From an uncultured Pelagibacteraceae bacterium (lineage in GTDB: Bacteria; Pseudomonadota; Alphaproteobacteria; Pelagibacterales; Pelagibacteraceae), in assembly GCA_902535255.1 (NCBI GenBank), contig CACASQ010000001.1, positions 310,001 to 374,000 of the forward strand: a stretch of 64,000 nucleotides of DNA. The letters are read 5' to 3'. Shown here piece after piece: positions 8,866-18,060 of this stretch; the stretch's first letter is position 1, and every line of letters begins with the position of its first letter. A program made the translations under genes and the position numbers. The notes below the pieces were generated by a model. That model made no database searches and was not told the DNA's origin. It was given only the letters and a program-made list of their open reading frames with translations.

Positions 8866-9972
8866 TTAAGATAATACAGCAATTAAGCCAGCAATAGCTA
8901 CTAGTCCTAGTCCTAGATAAATAAATTTGTTCTTTTTTAAATGAGTTTCGAATTTTCTTAACCCATTTTCTTTATAACTTAAGCCGTCACCGTTTAAACT
9001 AGAAGATTTACTAAACCCTTGATTTCTACCAATTTGCAAAAATTTTGCTTTTCTGTGATCGTAAATTTCGTCTTTGCTGAAATTTTCAAAATTTTTTAAG
9101 TTTTTTATAATTGAATGTTTTATATCAGATGCAATATTTTCTGGATCTCTATGTGCGCCCCCTAATGGTTCTGGGATAATTTCATCAATAATTTTTAATT
9201 TTAATAAATCTTTGGCAGTAAGTTTCATTGCTTCTGCTGCTTGTAAAGATTTACTAGGATCTCTCCAAAGAATTGATGCACAACCTTCTGGAGATATAAC
9301 TGAATAAATTGAATTTTCTAACATTATAACTTTATTTGAAGAGGCCAAAGCTATGGCTCCTCCAGATCCACCTTCTCCAATTATGATTGAAATGTTGGGC
9401 ACTGTTAATGACATACAACATTCTATTGAATTAGCAATTGCTGATGCTTGTCCTCTTTGCTCCGCGCCAATACCTGGGTAAGCTCCAGGAGTGTCTATAA
9501 AACTTATCACAGGTATTTGAAATCTATCTGCCAATTTCATAAGTCTTATACATTTTCTGTAACCTTCAGGACGCATCATACCAAAGTTTCTTTCGATTCT
9601 GCTATTAAGATCTTCTCCTTTTTCCTGACCAATAATCAAAACAGATTTATTATCTATTAAACCAAAGCCTGCAATAACTGATTTATCGTCACCAAAATAT
9701 CGATCTCCTGAGAGTAAAGTAAATTGTGAGAATATTTTTTTTATATAAAAATTTGCTTTTGGTCGATCTTCATGACGAGCAACTTGTGTTTTTTGCCAGC
9801 TATTTAAATTTGAATAAATCTCATCTAATTTTTGATTTATTTCTCTTTGAGTATCTTTAATTTTGTTAGTGTCTACCTCAGAAATTCCCTCAGAACCAAA
9901 AGGGCTTTTTAAACTATCTACTTCTTGCTCTAAAGCTTTTATTTCTTTTTCAAAATCTAAATAATTTTTCAT
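8866..9972 (-). CDS. accA: Acetyl-CoA carboxylase carboxyltransferase subunit alpha with C-terminal membrane tail
   Basis: Residues 1 to about 318 match AccA: N-terminal helix region, then ERNFGMMRPEGYRKCIRLM, FIDTPGAYPG, and IGEGGSGGAIALA, which form the carboxybiotin/CoA site with AccD. Family knowledge: AccA2-AccD2 transfers carboxyl from biotin to acetyl-CoA, making malonyl-CoA for fatty acids. The protein is 368 residues, about 50 longer than usual. The extra end has a polar linker and then a hydrophobic stretch at about 349-367 (IYLGLGLVAIAGLIAVL) that looks like a single membrane anchor. accD lies 30 kb away. The gene diverges from glcB across 62 bases. Confidence 0.93.
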   Translation of the reverse strand: MKNYLDFEKEIKALEQEVDSLKSPFGSEGISEVDTNKIKDTQREINQKLDEIYSNLNSWQKTQVARHEDRPKANFYIKKIFSQFTLLSGDRYFGDDKSVIAGFGLIDNKSVLIIGQEKGEDLNSRIERNFGMMRPEGYRKCIRLMKLADRFQIPVISFIDTPGAYPGIGAEQRGQASAIANSIECCMSLTVPNISIIIGEGGSGGAIALASSNKVIMLENSIYSVISPEGCASILWRDPSKSLQAAEAMKLTAKDLLKLKIIDEIIPEPLGGAHRDPENIASDIKHSIIKNLKNFENFSKDEIYDHRKAKFLQIGRNQGFSKSSSLNGDGLSYKENGLRKFETHLKKNKFIYLGLGLVAIAGLIAVLS

Positions 9973-10034
9973 GTAAAATGATACAATATTAATAGTATTA
10001 TTATATTATAAAATAATGTAAAGGTCGTCACGAT

Positions 10035-12179
10035 ATGAATTTAGTAGAGAAAAATGGGTTAAAAATTAGTTCAGCTTTATACGAATTTATTAATAATGAA
10101 GCTATTCCGGGCACAAAAGTTGATTCTGAAGATTTTTGGAAGAGTTTTTCTAATGTTGCTCATGAACTTGCTCCTATAAACAAAAGTTTAATTGAAAAAA
10201 GGGAAGTAATTCAAAAAAAAATAGACGAGTGGCATAAATCTAATCAAGGAAAAGAATTCGATAAAGAAAAATATATCAAATTTTTAAAATCAATTGGTTA
10301 TTTGGTTGAAGAAAAAGAAGATTTTGAAATTGAGACACGTAATGTAGATAAAGAAATAGCTTCAATAGCTGGACCGCAACTTGTAGTTCCAGTGGATAAT
10401 GCTAGATACGCCCTGAACGCAGCAAATGCAAGGTGGGGAAGTCTTTACGATGCGTTGTATGGAACGGATGTTATTCCAGGAGATAAATTTAAAGATTATA
10501 ACTCCCAAAGAGCATCGAAAGTTGTAAAATATGTTAGAGATTTTTTAAATAAAAGTTTTCCACTCAAGGATAAAACTTGGGAAGAAATTTCAAAAATAAT
10601 AATAAAAGAAGACAAATTAATTTTTCTAATTGATTCAAAAAAAACTGAATTGAAAAATAATGAACAATTTATTGGTTTCAATGGTGAGAGGGATAATCCC
10701 AATTCAATTCTATTAAAGAATAATAATCTACATGTTGATATTTCAATTGATCCGAGTAGCATTGTGGGAAAAAATGATAAAGCATCTATATCTGATATTA
10801 TAGTTGAGTCTGCGCTATCAACAATAGTAGATAACGAGGACTCTGTAGCTGCTGTCGATGCCAAAGATAAAATTAAATGCTATAGAAATTGGCTAGGATT
10901 AATGAAAGGTGATCTAATTGCTGAATTTCAAAAAGATGGTAAACAAATCTTAAGAAAATTAAATCCTGATAGAAGCTATACGTCAAAAAATGGCAAAAAA
11001 ATTAGCTTACATGGAAGGGCGCTTCTTTTGAACAGAAACGTGGGTCACTTAATGACGAACCCTTCAATAATTTTAAAAGATGGTTCAGAAATACCGGAAG
11101 GTATTATGGACGCATTTATCTCAAATTTATGTGCTTTGCATGATTTTAAAAATAAAAAAAATTCAAGAACTGATTCAGTCTATATTGTTAAGCCAAAAAT
11201 GCATGGTCCAGAAGAAGTTGCTTTCACTGATACTCTATTTGAAAAAGTGGAGGAAGCTCTTGGTATAAAAAAATATTCTATTAAGGTTGGTATAATGGAT
11301 GAAGAGAGAAGAACTACTGTAAATCTCAAAGAATGTATAAGAAAAGTAAAAAATAGAATTGTTTTTATTAATACTGGTTTTTTAGATCGCACAGGAGACG
11401 AAATGCATACATCTTTTGAGGCTGGGCCAATGATTTTTAAAGGAGAGATGAAAAAATCAAAATGGTTGAATGCTTATGAAGATTGGAATGTTGATATTGG
11501 TTTAAAATGTGGTTTCTCTGGTAAAGCACAAATAGGAAAAGGTATGTGGGCAATGCCTGATCAAATGGCAAATATGATGGAGCAAAAAATTAATCATCCA
11601 AAATCTGGGGCGAATTGTGCATGGGTACCATCGCCAACTGCGGCTACTCTTCACTCTCTACATTATCATAAAGTCAATGTTTTTAATGAACAAGCAAAAC
11701 TTAAATCAAGAGATTTGGCTAACGTCAAAGATATTTTGGAAATACCTAAAGCCGACAGACCTAATTGGTCTATGGAAGATATAAATCGTGAACTAGAAAA
11801 TAATGCCCAAGGAATTTTGGGATATGTCGTTAGGTGGGTCGATCAAGGCGTTGGTTGTTCTAAAGTTTTAGATATTAATAACATAGGTCTCATGGAGGAT
11901 AGAGCTACACTCCGAATATCTTCTCAGCATATTGCCAATTGGCTTCATCATGGAATTTGTAAAAAAGAGCACGTATTAGAGGTGATGAAGAAAATGGCAA
12001 AAACTGTTGATGAACAAAATAAAAATGACATTAATTATAAAAAAATGTCTGAAAATTTTGAAACATCAATTGCTTTTTCTGCAGCTTGTGATTTAGTTTT
12101 TAAAGGAAGAATTCAACCGTCTGGGTATACAGAGCCACTTTTGCATAAAAAAAGATTAGAAAAAAAAGCTGCAAATTAA
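10035..12179 (+). CDS. glcB: Malate synthase G
   Basis: A 714-residue malate synthase of the long G type. Characteristic blocks are [26 protein letters not shown] (around residues 117-142), the glyoxylate/acetyl-CoA site region [18 protein letters not shown], then [20 protein letters not shown] with catalytic Asp/Glu residues, and the C-terminal NWLHHGI region. Family knowledge: condenses glyoxylate with acetyl-CoA to malate. It diverges from accA and converges with recR, sharing 4 bases at the stops. The 62-base leader region is too short for a glycine riboswitch, which is known before glcB in cultured SAR11. Confidence 0.97.
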   Translation: MNLVEKNGLKISSALYEFINNEAIPGTKVDSEDFWKSFSNVAHELAPINKSLIEKREVIQKKIDEWHKSNQGKEFDKEKYIKFLKSIGYLVEEKEDFEIETRNVDKEIASIAGPQLVVPVDNARYALNAANARWGSLYDALYGTDVIPGDKFKDYNSQRASKVVKYVRDFLNKSFPLKDKTWEEISKIIIKEDKLIFLIDSKKTELKNNEQFIGFNGERDNPNSILLKNNNLHVDISIDPSSIVGKNDKASISDIIVESALSTIVDNEDSVAAVDAKDKIKCYRNWLGLMKGDLIAEFQKDGKQILRKLNPDRSYTSKNGKKISLHGRALLLNRNVGHLMTNPSIILKDGSEIPEGIMDAFISNLCALHDFKNKKNSRTDSVYIVKPKMHGPEEVAFTDTLFEKVEEALGIKKYSIKVGIMDEERRTTVNLKECIRKVKNRIVFINTGFLDRTGDEMHTSFEAGPMIFKGEMKKSKWLNAYEDWNVDIGLKCGFSGKAQIGKGMWAMPDQMANMMEQKINHPKSGANCAWVPSPTAATLHSLHYHKVNVFNEQAKLKSRDLANVKDILEIPKADRPNWSMEDINRELENNAQGILGYVVRWVDQGVGCSKVLDINNIGLMEDRATLRISSQHIANWLHHGICKKEHVLEVMKKMAKTVDEQNKNDINYKKMSENFETSIAFSAACDLVFKGRIQPSGYTEPLLHKKRLEKKAAN

Positions 12180-12781
12180 TTATCAGTTACTGGAACTCTA
12201 TTTTTAAAAGCTGAGAATAAAGTTCCATCATCCAACTGTTCTATTTCTCCACCTACAGGTAACCCTTGAGCTAATTTAGTAATCTTTATTTTATCGTTTT
12301 TGATTGTATCCTCAATGTAATGAGCTGTAGTTTGCCCCTCAACAGTTGCGCTTGTAGCAATAATTACCTCTTTAAGATTATTTTTTTTTATCCTTTTTAT
12401 TAAAGACTCGATTAGCAAATTTTTTGGCTGAAAGTTTTCATTGCTATTTAAAGTTCCGCCCAAGATATGATAATGACCTTTATAAATATTAGCTGAGTCG
12501 ATAACCCACATATCCGCCAAGTTTTCTACCACACAAATTTTATCGTAAGATTTATCAGACGAGCATATACATATTCTATCAATTATTTTTAAGTTTCCAC
12601 AGTCAACACAACGAACTACTTTTTTATAAACTTGAGCTAATGACTTAGCTAAAGGCTTTACCATAGTGCTTTTATTGTTGATTAATTTTAATATAATTCT
12701 TTTCGCAGATTTAGGTCCTAGTCCAGGTAACTTTGAAAATTGTTGTATAAGCTCGTTTATTTCTGGGATATCGTTATCCAT
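12176..12781 (-). CDS. recR: Recombination mediator RecR
   Basis: The 201-residue protein has the helix-hairpin-helix [12 protein letters not shown] near 19-30, a four-Cys zinc site (C-x2-C near 58-61 and CIC near 71-73), and a Toprim domain starting [13 protein letters not shown] with GTLN..FQPKN. Family knowledge: RecR with RecF/RecO loads RecA at gaps. It overlaps ybaB by one base (TAATG) in the conserved dnaX-ybaB-recR order. Length is normal. Confidence 0.95.
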   Translation of the reverse strand: MDNDIPEINELIQQFSKLPGLGPKSAKRIILKLINNKSTMVKPLAKSLAQVYKKVVRCVDCGNLKIIDRICICSSDKSYDKICVVENLADMWVIDSANIYKGHYHILGGTLNSNENFQPKNLLIESLIKRIKKNNLKEVIIATSATVEGQTTAHYIEDTIKNDKIKITKLAQGLPVGGEIEQLDDGTLFSAFKNRVPVTDN

Positions 12782-13101
12782 TAAAATGGTAATTTAAAAT
12801 CTGATGGCAGATTTAATCCTCCAGTCACTTTTGAAAGCTCTTCTGCAGATCTTTTTTTTAAGTTCTCCTTGGCGCTATTATATGCAGCAATTATTAAATC
12901 ATTAATAATTTCTTGATTTTCTTTTTTTGCAGCTTCAGTAATCTCGATTGATTTTATTTCATAATCTCCAGTTAAAATAACTTTAACTAAATTTCCACCA
13001 GACATACCTTCGACTTCGATCTTTTTTATCAAATCTTGAGCCTCTTTCATTTTTTCTTGCATAGCTTTAGCTTTGGATAACATATCCGAAAAGTTATTCA
13101 T
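12781..13101 (-). CDS. YbaB/EbfC-family nucleoid-associated protein
   Basis: The 106-residue protein has the family's N-terminal helix with KAMQEKMKEAQ, the central GMSGGNLVKVILTGDYEIKSIEI strand block (given in part), and GGLNLPSDFKLPF at the C-terminus, as in alphaproteobacterial YbaB. Family knowledge: a dimeric tweezer-like DNA-binding protein of uncertain role. A GAGGA Shine-Dalgarno site lies inside the end of dnaX, and start and stop codons abut (TAAATG). recR follows. Confidence 0.93.
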   Translation of the reverse strand: MNNFSDMLSKAKAMQEKMKEAQDLIKKIEVEGMSGGNLVKVILTGDYEIKSIEITEAAKKENQEIINDLIIAAYNSAKENLKKRSAEELSKVTGGLNLPSDFKLPF

Positions 13102-14772
13102 TTATTCCTCCATATCAATTATTTCTATTAATTTCGCATCAGGAAAGTTAGTTTCAATATCTTTTGCGATTTTACTCTTTTTAAATTCACTGATTTCGAC
13201 ATTTTTACTTTCTAAAGCTTTTTCATATAGGCTTTTTACTTCTGAATTCTTACTAAGCGAGATAATCCACCTTTCACCTGTCCATTTTAGTAATTTTTCA
13301 CTTAAATTTTTTATAAAATTTTTATTAAGTTTTTCATTAAAACTAATGTCAATTTTGCCTTTATTAAAACTTACTAATTTTACATTTCTCTCTAAGTCAA
13401 ATTTAAGCTCAATTTCTTTTTCTTTATTTGACTGATCAATTAAATCTTGAAAACTTGAAATTTCAATTTTTGAGTTGATCTCCTGATTTTTGATATTTTC
13501 GATCGGATTTGATTTTACTTGATTGGTGCTTTTTAATTGTTTTTTAACTTTATTTTGTATTTCTTTCTCTTTAGAAATCTCAGTTGAACTTTTATCAGTT
13601 AAGATTTCCTGGCTATTACCTATCAAATCACTTTCTTCAACAACTCCTTCTCTTTGATCCAGACTATTAAGATGAACTAATTGCATGATGTACATTTCGA
13701 GAGTCAAGTTTTCATTTCCAACTGTTTTAAGATCATCAATAGTTTTTATTGTGAGCTGCCAAAATAGTCCGATATCTTGCATATCTATATTTTTAGAGTA
13801 TTCATTGATCATTTTAGCCTCTGTTTCAGAAATAGACATATCGTTTTCAATAGGACCTAGATTTACCCTTCTACTAAAGAAATATAATATCTCTAGAATA
13901 TCATTGAGAAAATTTTTTGCATCTAGACCATCATCAATTAATTCTTTTAAAAAAATTAAAGCATCTCTCTCGTTTCCACTTAAGACTTCTTTAAATAAAG
14001 ATATAATTTTACTTTTGTCAGCAAGCCCAAGCATTCCTCTTACATCTTGCTCACTAATTTCTTTTTCTTTTTCATTTAATTGTGAGATTAAAGCTCTATC
14101 TAATAAAGAAATAGAGTCTCTGACTGAGCCTTCTGCTGTTTTAGCAATTAGTTTTATAGCTTCATCGCTTATATTGCCTTTCTCTTTAATTGATATATCT
14201 TTCAAATGTTTACAAAGTTTATCGACACTTACTCTTTTAAGATCAAACCTTTGACATCTGGATAGGATTGTTACAGGTATTTTTCTCACCTCTGTAGTGG
14301 CTAAAATAAATTTCAAGCTTGAAGGTGGTTCCTCTAACGTTTTCAGTAATCCATTAAAAGCTTGCTTTGACAACATATGAACTTCATCAATTATAAATAT
14401 TTTATATTTTGCGCTAGTGGGGCTGTATTTTGAGTTTTCAATTAGTTCTCTAATATCATCAATGCCAGTCTTAGAAGCGGCATCCATTTCTAAAACATCC
14501 ATATGATTAGAGTCGACAATTTCTTTACAATGACACTTCTCACTTGCGTTACACTTTTCTCCTATAGAAAAATTTTTTGTACAATTTAAAGCTTTTGCAA
14601 TTAAACGAGCTGTTGTGGTTTTACCAACACCTCTAATTCCAGTTAATAAATATGCGTTTGGAGTTTTTCCAAGTTTGATTGCATTAGTAATGGTTTGTGC
14701 CATAACCTCTTGTCCAATCAAATCTTTAAACTCTTGTGGTCTATATTTAAGTGCTAGAATTTTGTTTGTCAT
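13102..14772 (-). CDS. dnaX: DNA polymerase III subunits tau/gamma
   Basis: From the ATG at 14772 the protein has 556 residues: start MTNKILALKYRPQEFKDLIGQ, Walker A GIRGVGKTTTARL near 45-57, a four-Cys zinc module (C...C...CHC near 64-83), Walker B-like IFIIDEVHML, sensor LATTEVRKIP, then a charged C-terminal tail typical of tau. Family knowledge: clamp-loader ATPase and replisome organiser. A longer open frame begins 36 bases upstream inside the SRP RNA gene and is rejected. The chosen ATG lies 6 bases beyond the predicted SRP RNA 3' end, leaving no room for a separate Shine-Dalgarno site. I see no obvious frameshift signal for gamma. Confidence 0.95.
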   Translation of the reverse strand: MTNKILALKYRPQEFKDLIGQEVMAQTITNAIKLGKTPNAYLLTGIRGVGKTTTARLIAKALNCTKNFSIGEKCNASEKCHCKEIVDSNHMDVLEMDAASKTGIDDIRELIENSKYSPTSAKYKIFIIDEVHMLSKQAFNGLLKTLEEPPSSLKFILATTEVRKIPVTILSRCQRFDLKRVSVDKLCKHLKDISIKEKGNISDEAIKLIAKTAEGSVRDSISLLDRALISQLNEKEKEISEQDVRGMLGLADKSKIISLFKEVLSGNERDALIFLKELIDDGLDAKNFLNDILEILYFFSRRVNLGPIENDMSISETEAKMINEYSKNIDMQDIGLFWQLTIKTIDDLKTVGNENLTLEMYIMQLVHLNSLDQREGVVEESDLIGNSQEILTDKSSTEISKEKEIQNKVKKQLKSTNQVKSNPIENIKNQEINSKIEISSFQDLIDQSNKEKEIELKFDLERNVKLVSFNKGKIDISFNEKLNKNFIKNLSEKLLKWTGERWIISLSKNSEVKSLYEKALESKNVEISEFKKSKIAKDIETNFPDAKLIEIIDMEE

Positions 14773-14778
14773 TTTAAA

Positions 14779-14868
14779 GAGGCAGGCAACAACCTGAAAA
14801 ATTTTCACTACGGCTGCTTCTTTTCAGACCTGACCGGGTTTATGAAACATCCACCTGATGCCAACCTC
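14779..14868 (-). ncRNA. ffs: Signal recognition particle RNA (4.5S, small bacterial type)
   Basis: Read leftward, the sequence contains the SRP Alu-less core GGTCAGGTCTGAAAAGAAGC followed by AGCCGTA, that is, the symmetric and asymmetric loops of domain IV with an A-rich variant of the GGAA tetraloop. The ends GAGGTTGGC and GCCTGCCTC pair, giving a hairpin of about 90 bases. Family knowledge: binds Ffh and FtsY for cotranslational membrane targeting. Its place before dnaX-ybaB-recR is conserved in many bacteria. Ends are estimated from pairing and may be off by a few bases. Confidence 0.93.
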
Positions 14869-14874
14869 AATATG

Positions 14875-14880
14875 AGTATA
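14875..14880 (-). promoter_or_regulatory. Probable extended -10 promoter of SRP RNA/dnaX operon
   Basis: On the minus strand, TATACT preceded by TGT gives an extended -10 element. Its end is 6 bases from the predicted SRP RNA 5' end at 14868, the expected distance to a start site. No convincing -35 hexamer is seen at the usual spacing. Confidence 0.5.
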
Positions 14881-14926
14881 ACAAGATAAAATTAAATACT
14901 ACAGGGGTAGAATTAAATTTTGTGGA

Positions 14927-15769
14927 CTATTTTTGCCTAAATGCAGATGCTTCGTAAACTCCCAAAATATCTAAAGTTTCAGTATGAAAGCCAAGTTCTT
15001 CTAGAGCTTTTTTTACCCCAGGTTGTTCTATATGACCTTCAAGGTCAAGGTAAAAATTAGCCTGATCAAAAGTATTTTTCACAGAAAAGCTTTCAAGCTT
15101 TGTTAGATTTACTTGATTAGTGGCAAAACCGCCTAAACATTTATAAAGGGCAGATGGCTCACTTTTAACTCTAAATATACAGCTTGTTATAAATTTTTTT
15201 TTACTTACGAATTCAGGTTGTTCTATATTTTTTCCCATGACTAAAAACCTAGTAACATTACCTTTTTCATCTTCAATATTTTTTTCTAAAATTTTTAAAT
15301 TATAAATTTTTGCAGAGAGTTCAGAGGCTATCGCTGCAATAGATTTATCTTCACCTTCTGCTAGATCCTTTGCAGATCCTGCAGTATCTGCAGAAATTAT
15401 TGGTTTGAATTTTCTTTTATTAATTAAGTTTTGGCATTGTCCAATAGCTTGTGCGTGACTTCTTATAAATTTAATATCATCTATATCTGCATTTTGTTTA
15501 CTTAAAAGATTATGCTCTACAGTCTGAAAATGTTCGCCATGAATTTGCAATTTGTACTTTGGTAACAAGTAATGAATATCTGCAACTCTTCCAGCCAAAG
15601 AATTTTCTATAGGTATAACTATTTTATAATTTGAGTCTTTGTATGCTTGTTTAAAAGTTTCCTCAAAAGTTGTACAGGTTTTTATTTCAGCTCCCTTGTA
15701 TAAATTTTCAGCAGCGATATGCGAGTATGCGCCTAATTCACCTTGTATTGCAATTTTGATCTTACTCAT
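14927..15769 (-). CDS. pheA: Prephenate dehydratase
   Basis: The 280-residue monofunctional enzyme opens KIAIQGELGAYSHIAAENL, has PIENSLAGRV near 56-65, SHAQAIGQC, and the catalytic TRF motif in GNVTRFLVMG near 171-180, followed by an ACT domain. Family knowledge: converts prephenate to phenylpyruvate in Phe synthesis. No chorismate mutase domain is fused. The Phe-binding motifs of the ACT domain, usually GALV and ESRP, read PSAL and ESFS here, so feedback inhibition may be altered. Start overlaps the kdsB end by 8 bases. Confidence 0.93.
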   Translation of the reverse strand: MSKIKIAIQGELGAYSHIAAENLYKGAEIKTCTTFEETFKQAYKDSNYKIVIPIENSLAGRVADIHYLLPKYKLQIHGEHFQTVEHNLLSKQNADIDDIKFIRSHAQAIGQCQNLINKRKFKPIISADTAGSAKDLAEGEDKSIAAIASELSAKIYNLKILEKNIEDEKGNVTRFLVMGKNIEQPEFVSKKKFITSCIFRVKSEPSALYKCLGGFATNQVNLTKLESFSVKNTFDQANFYLDLEGHIEQPGVKKALEELGFHTETLDILGVYEASAFRQK

Positions 15770-16499
15770 TTTTTTCCATAATTTTTTTAACTTTAATTAA
15801 ATCTTGATTGGTATCTACACTTAAAGGTGAACTATTAATGTAGCCAACGTGTATACTCATATCATTTTCCATGGCTCTAAGTTGTTCAAGCTTTCTACTC
15901 AATTCAAGTTTTGATCTTTTCAAACTTACATACCTCAATAAAGCTTTGTTAGTAAAGGCATAAATACCTACATGATGATAGATTTTAAGTTCTTTGGGGG
16001 GATTTATTCTAAAAAAATCCAAAGCTTTAACAAACATTCCTGGCTCCATTTTTTCTTTTACTAAAGCTTTTACAATATTAGGATCTTCTATTTCAGATAT
16101 TGAATTTAATTTGCTTACTAAAGTTCCTATATCACATTTTTTTAGGGTCATGTAATCATTCAAACTTTTAATATCTTGAGGATCGATATTTGGCATATCT
16201 CCTTGAAGATTTACAATAATATCAGGGCTACTATTTAATGTTTTTTTAAATACTTCAAATACTCTATCTGTGCCTGTCTCATGATTTCCGTTTGTCAAAA
16301 TTGCTTTACCTCCAAAGCTTTGAACCAAACTTGCAATTTTTTGATCTGGAGTAGCTATAAATACATCTCCTACATTTGATTTTTTTGCAGCTTCATAAAC
16401 ATGAAGAATCATCTCCTTATTGTTTATAAGTTTAAGCGGTTTGTTAGGTAATCTTTGAGCGTCTAATCTTGAAGGTATTATTATTGCAGTTTTATTCAT
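15762..16499 (-). CDS. kdsB: 3-deoxy-manno-octulosonate cytidylyltransferase
   Basis: The 245-residue protein carries the nucleotidyltransferase start IIPSRLDAQRLPNKPL at 7-22, then FIATPDQKI, TNGNHETGTDRVFEV near 79-93, NLQGDMPNI (metal/CTP site) and HVGIYAF. Family knowledge: activates Kdo as CMP-Kdo for lipopolysaccharide. kdsD, lptC and lptB are found 14 kb away in the same window. It leads a two-gene unit with pheA. A small hairpin lies just before its ATG. Confidence 0.96.
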   Translation of the reverse strand: MNKTAIIIPSRLDAQRLPNKPLKLINNKEMILHVYEAAKKSNVGDVFIATPDQKIASLVQSFGGKAILTNGNHETGTDRVFEVFKKTLNSSPDIIVNLQGDMPNIDPQDIKSLNDYMTLKKCDIGTLVSKLNSISEIEDPNIVKALVKEKMEPGMFVKALDFFRINPPKELKIYHHVGIYAFTNKALLRYVSLKRSKLELSRKLEQLRAMENDMSIHVGYINSSPLSVDTNQDLIKVKKIMEKNE

Positions 16500-16505
16500 A
16501 ATTAT

Positions 16506-16520
16506 GCGTCCTAGAGACGC
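16506..16520. other. Small inverted repeat before kdsB start
   Basis: GCGTC-CTAGA-GACGC is a perfect 5-bp inverted repeat, 6 bases upstream of the kdsB ATG on the minus strand; on that strand it follows a T7 run. It could be a leader hairpin or an operator in the 92-base divergent region shared with the cytochrome c gene. No known motif is recognised. Confidence 0.35.
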
Positions 16521-16591
16521 AAAAAAATTTGGTAATTTTAAGTTTTTTTTTTAAATCTCGTGTTATACGTCTTTAAGTATTTACCAAAAAT

Positions 16592-17137
16592 ATGGACAGT
16601 TTTGAAATAAATAAAGTTATAGCTGCGGTGCTTCTAACGGCTCTTATAGTTATAGGTATTGGAAAATTCACTGACATATTATTTCACGTAGATAAACCAG
16701 AACAGTCGGCTTATAAAGTTGAGGGTTTAGAAGTTGCCTCAACTTCTGGAGTTAAAGAAACATCCGAAGAGGTTGTAGATGTGGTCGACATAAAAGCTTT
16801 GTTGGCGATGGGGGATTTGGCTCATGGAGAAAAAGTTTTTAAAAAATGTAGCGCATGTCATATGATTGCAGCTGGTGGAAAAAATATGATAGGTCCAAAT
16901 TTATGGAATGTGATTGGAAGAACAGCTGGTTCCGTAAGTGATTATAAATATTCTAAAGCAATGGTTGCTTATGCTAAAGAATGGTCTTTTGAAGAGATGA
17001 ACAGTTACTTAATAAAGCCGCAAGCATATATTAAAGGAACTAAAATGGCATTTGCCGGACTAAGAAAAGAAAAGGATAGAGCTTCAGTTATTTTATATAT
17101 GAATTCGAAAGGTGATAATCCAAAACCTTTACCTTAA
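16592..17137 (+). CDS. Membrane-anchored class I cytochrome c (CycM-like)
   Basis: The 181-residue protein has an uncleaved N-terminal membrane anchor (about 8-26), a linker, and one haem c site CSACH at 86-90 with probable distal ligand Met152 in GTKMAFAG; the GPNLWNVIGR block around 101-110 is typical of mitochondrial-type/c552 cytochromes. Family knowledge: carries electrons from the bc1 complex to cytochrome oxidase on the periplasmic face. It diverges from kdsB and converges with argF (4-base overlap of ends). No Shine-Dalgarno site is evident. Confidence 0.92.
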   Translation: MDSFEINKVIAAVLLTALIVIGIGKFTDILFHVDKPEQSAYKVEGLEVASTSGVKETSEEVVDVVDIKALLAMGDLAHGEKVFKKCSACHMIAAGGKNMIGPNLWNVIGRTAGSVSDYKYSKAMVAYAKEWSFEEMNSYLIKPQAYIKGTKMAFAGLRKEKDRASVILYMNSKGDNPKPLP

Positions 17138-18060
17138 TCAAGACACCACTTTATGATACTTTTTTGAGCGTGCACTCTATTCAACGCTTGTCTCCAAACT
17201 ACTGAATGCTTTCCATCTATTACTTCATTTGTAACTTCTTCCCCTCTTCCTACTGGAAGACAATGCATAAAAATAGCATCTGAATTCGCTTTGCTCATTA
17301 ATTTTTTATTAACTTGGTAAGGCTTTAAAGTTTTCTTTTTGGAAACTTTATTTACCTTATCATTCATTGAGATCCATTTATCTGTCATTACACAATCAGA
17401 GCCTAAAACTGCTTCTATAGGTTTTGAAGTAATTGTTAATTTTACTTTTTCTTTTTTAGCAAGTTTTAAAATACTCTTATTTGGAGAATATTTTTTTGGA
17501 CAACCAATATTAAGTTTAAAATTAAATTTTCCTGCAGCTTCAATTAAAGAATTAGACATATTATTGTTACCATCTCCAATCCAAGAAACAGTTTTACCCT
17601 CGATAGAACCATTACTTTCTTCATAAGTAAGAATGTCAGACATAATTTGACATGGGTGGCTTACGTCTGAAAGGCCGTTGATAATTGGGATATCTAAATG
17701 CTTTCCAAATTCCTCTAAATTTTTATGAGATGAAGTTCTCAACATAACAATATCGACATACTCAGATAAAACTTTTGCCGTATCTTTTAAAGTTTCCTCT
17801 CCCTTACCGTAATGTATACCGTCTGGATTTAAAATAATTGATGATCCACCTAATTGTTTAACAGCGATATCAAACGACATTCTTGTTCTTGTTGAGGGTT
17901 TTTCAAAAATCATAGCCATCGACTTACCCTCAAAGGGCTTATCTTCATCAGGCGCAGATTTATTTAATCCAGATCTATTTTGTTTTCTCTTCTTTGCTTC
18001 TTCAATAATGGCTCTAAGCTCTACTGAAGAACAGTCAGAGATATTTATAAAGTTTTTCAT
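17134..18060 (-). CDS. argF: Ornithine carbamoyltransferase
   Basis: The 308-residue protein has the carbamoyl-phosphate motif EKPSTRTRMSF near 54-64, SHPCQ near 135-139, the ornithine-side WIGDGNNNMSNS, and MHCLPVGRGEEV near 268-279. Family knowledge: makes citrulline from ornithine and carbamoyl phosphate in arginine synthesis. It begins inside the argD end (4-base overlap), so argD and argF are translated together. Length is normal. Confidence 0.97.
   Translation of the reverse strand: MKNFINISDCSSVELRAIIEEAKKRKQNRSGLNKSAPDEDKPFEGKSMAMIFEKPSTRTRMSFDIAVKQLGGSSIILNPDGIHYGKGEETLKDTAKVLSEYVDIVMLRTSSHKNLEEFGKHLDIPIINGLSDVSHPCQIMSDILTYEESNGSIEGKTVSWIGDGNNNMSNSLIEAAGKFNFKLNIGCPKKYSPNKSILKLAKKEKVKLTITSKPIEAVLGSDCVMTDKWISMNDKVNKVSKKKTLKPYQVNKKLMSKANSDAIFMHCLPVGRGEEVTNEVIDGKHSVVWRQALNRVHAQKSIIKWCLD

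Noticed and set aside
14773-14808. N-terminal extension of dnaX
   Set aside because: It is translated SRP RNA sequence; MTNKILALKYRP at 14772 is the normal DnaX start.
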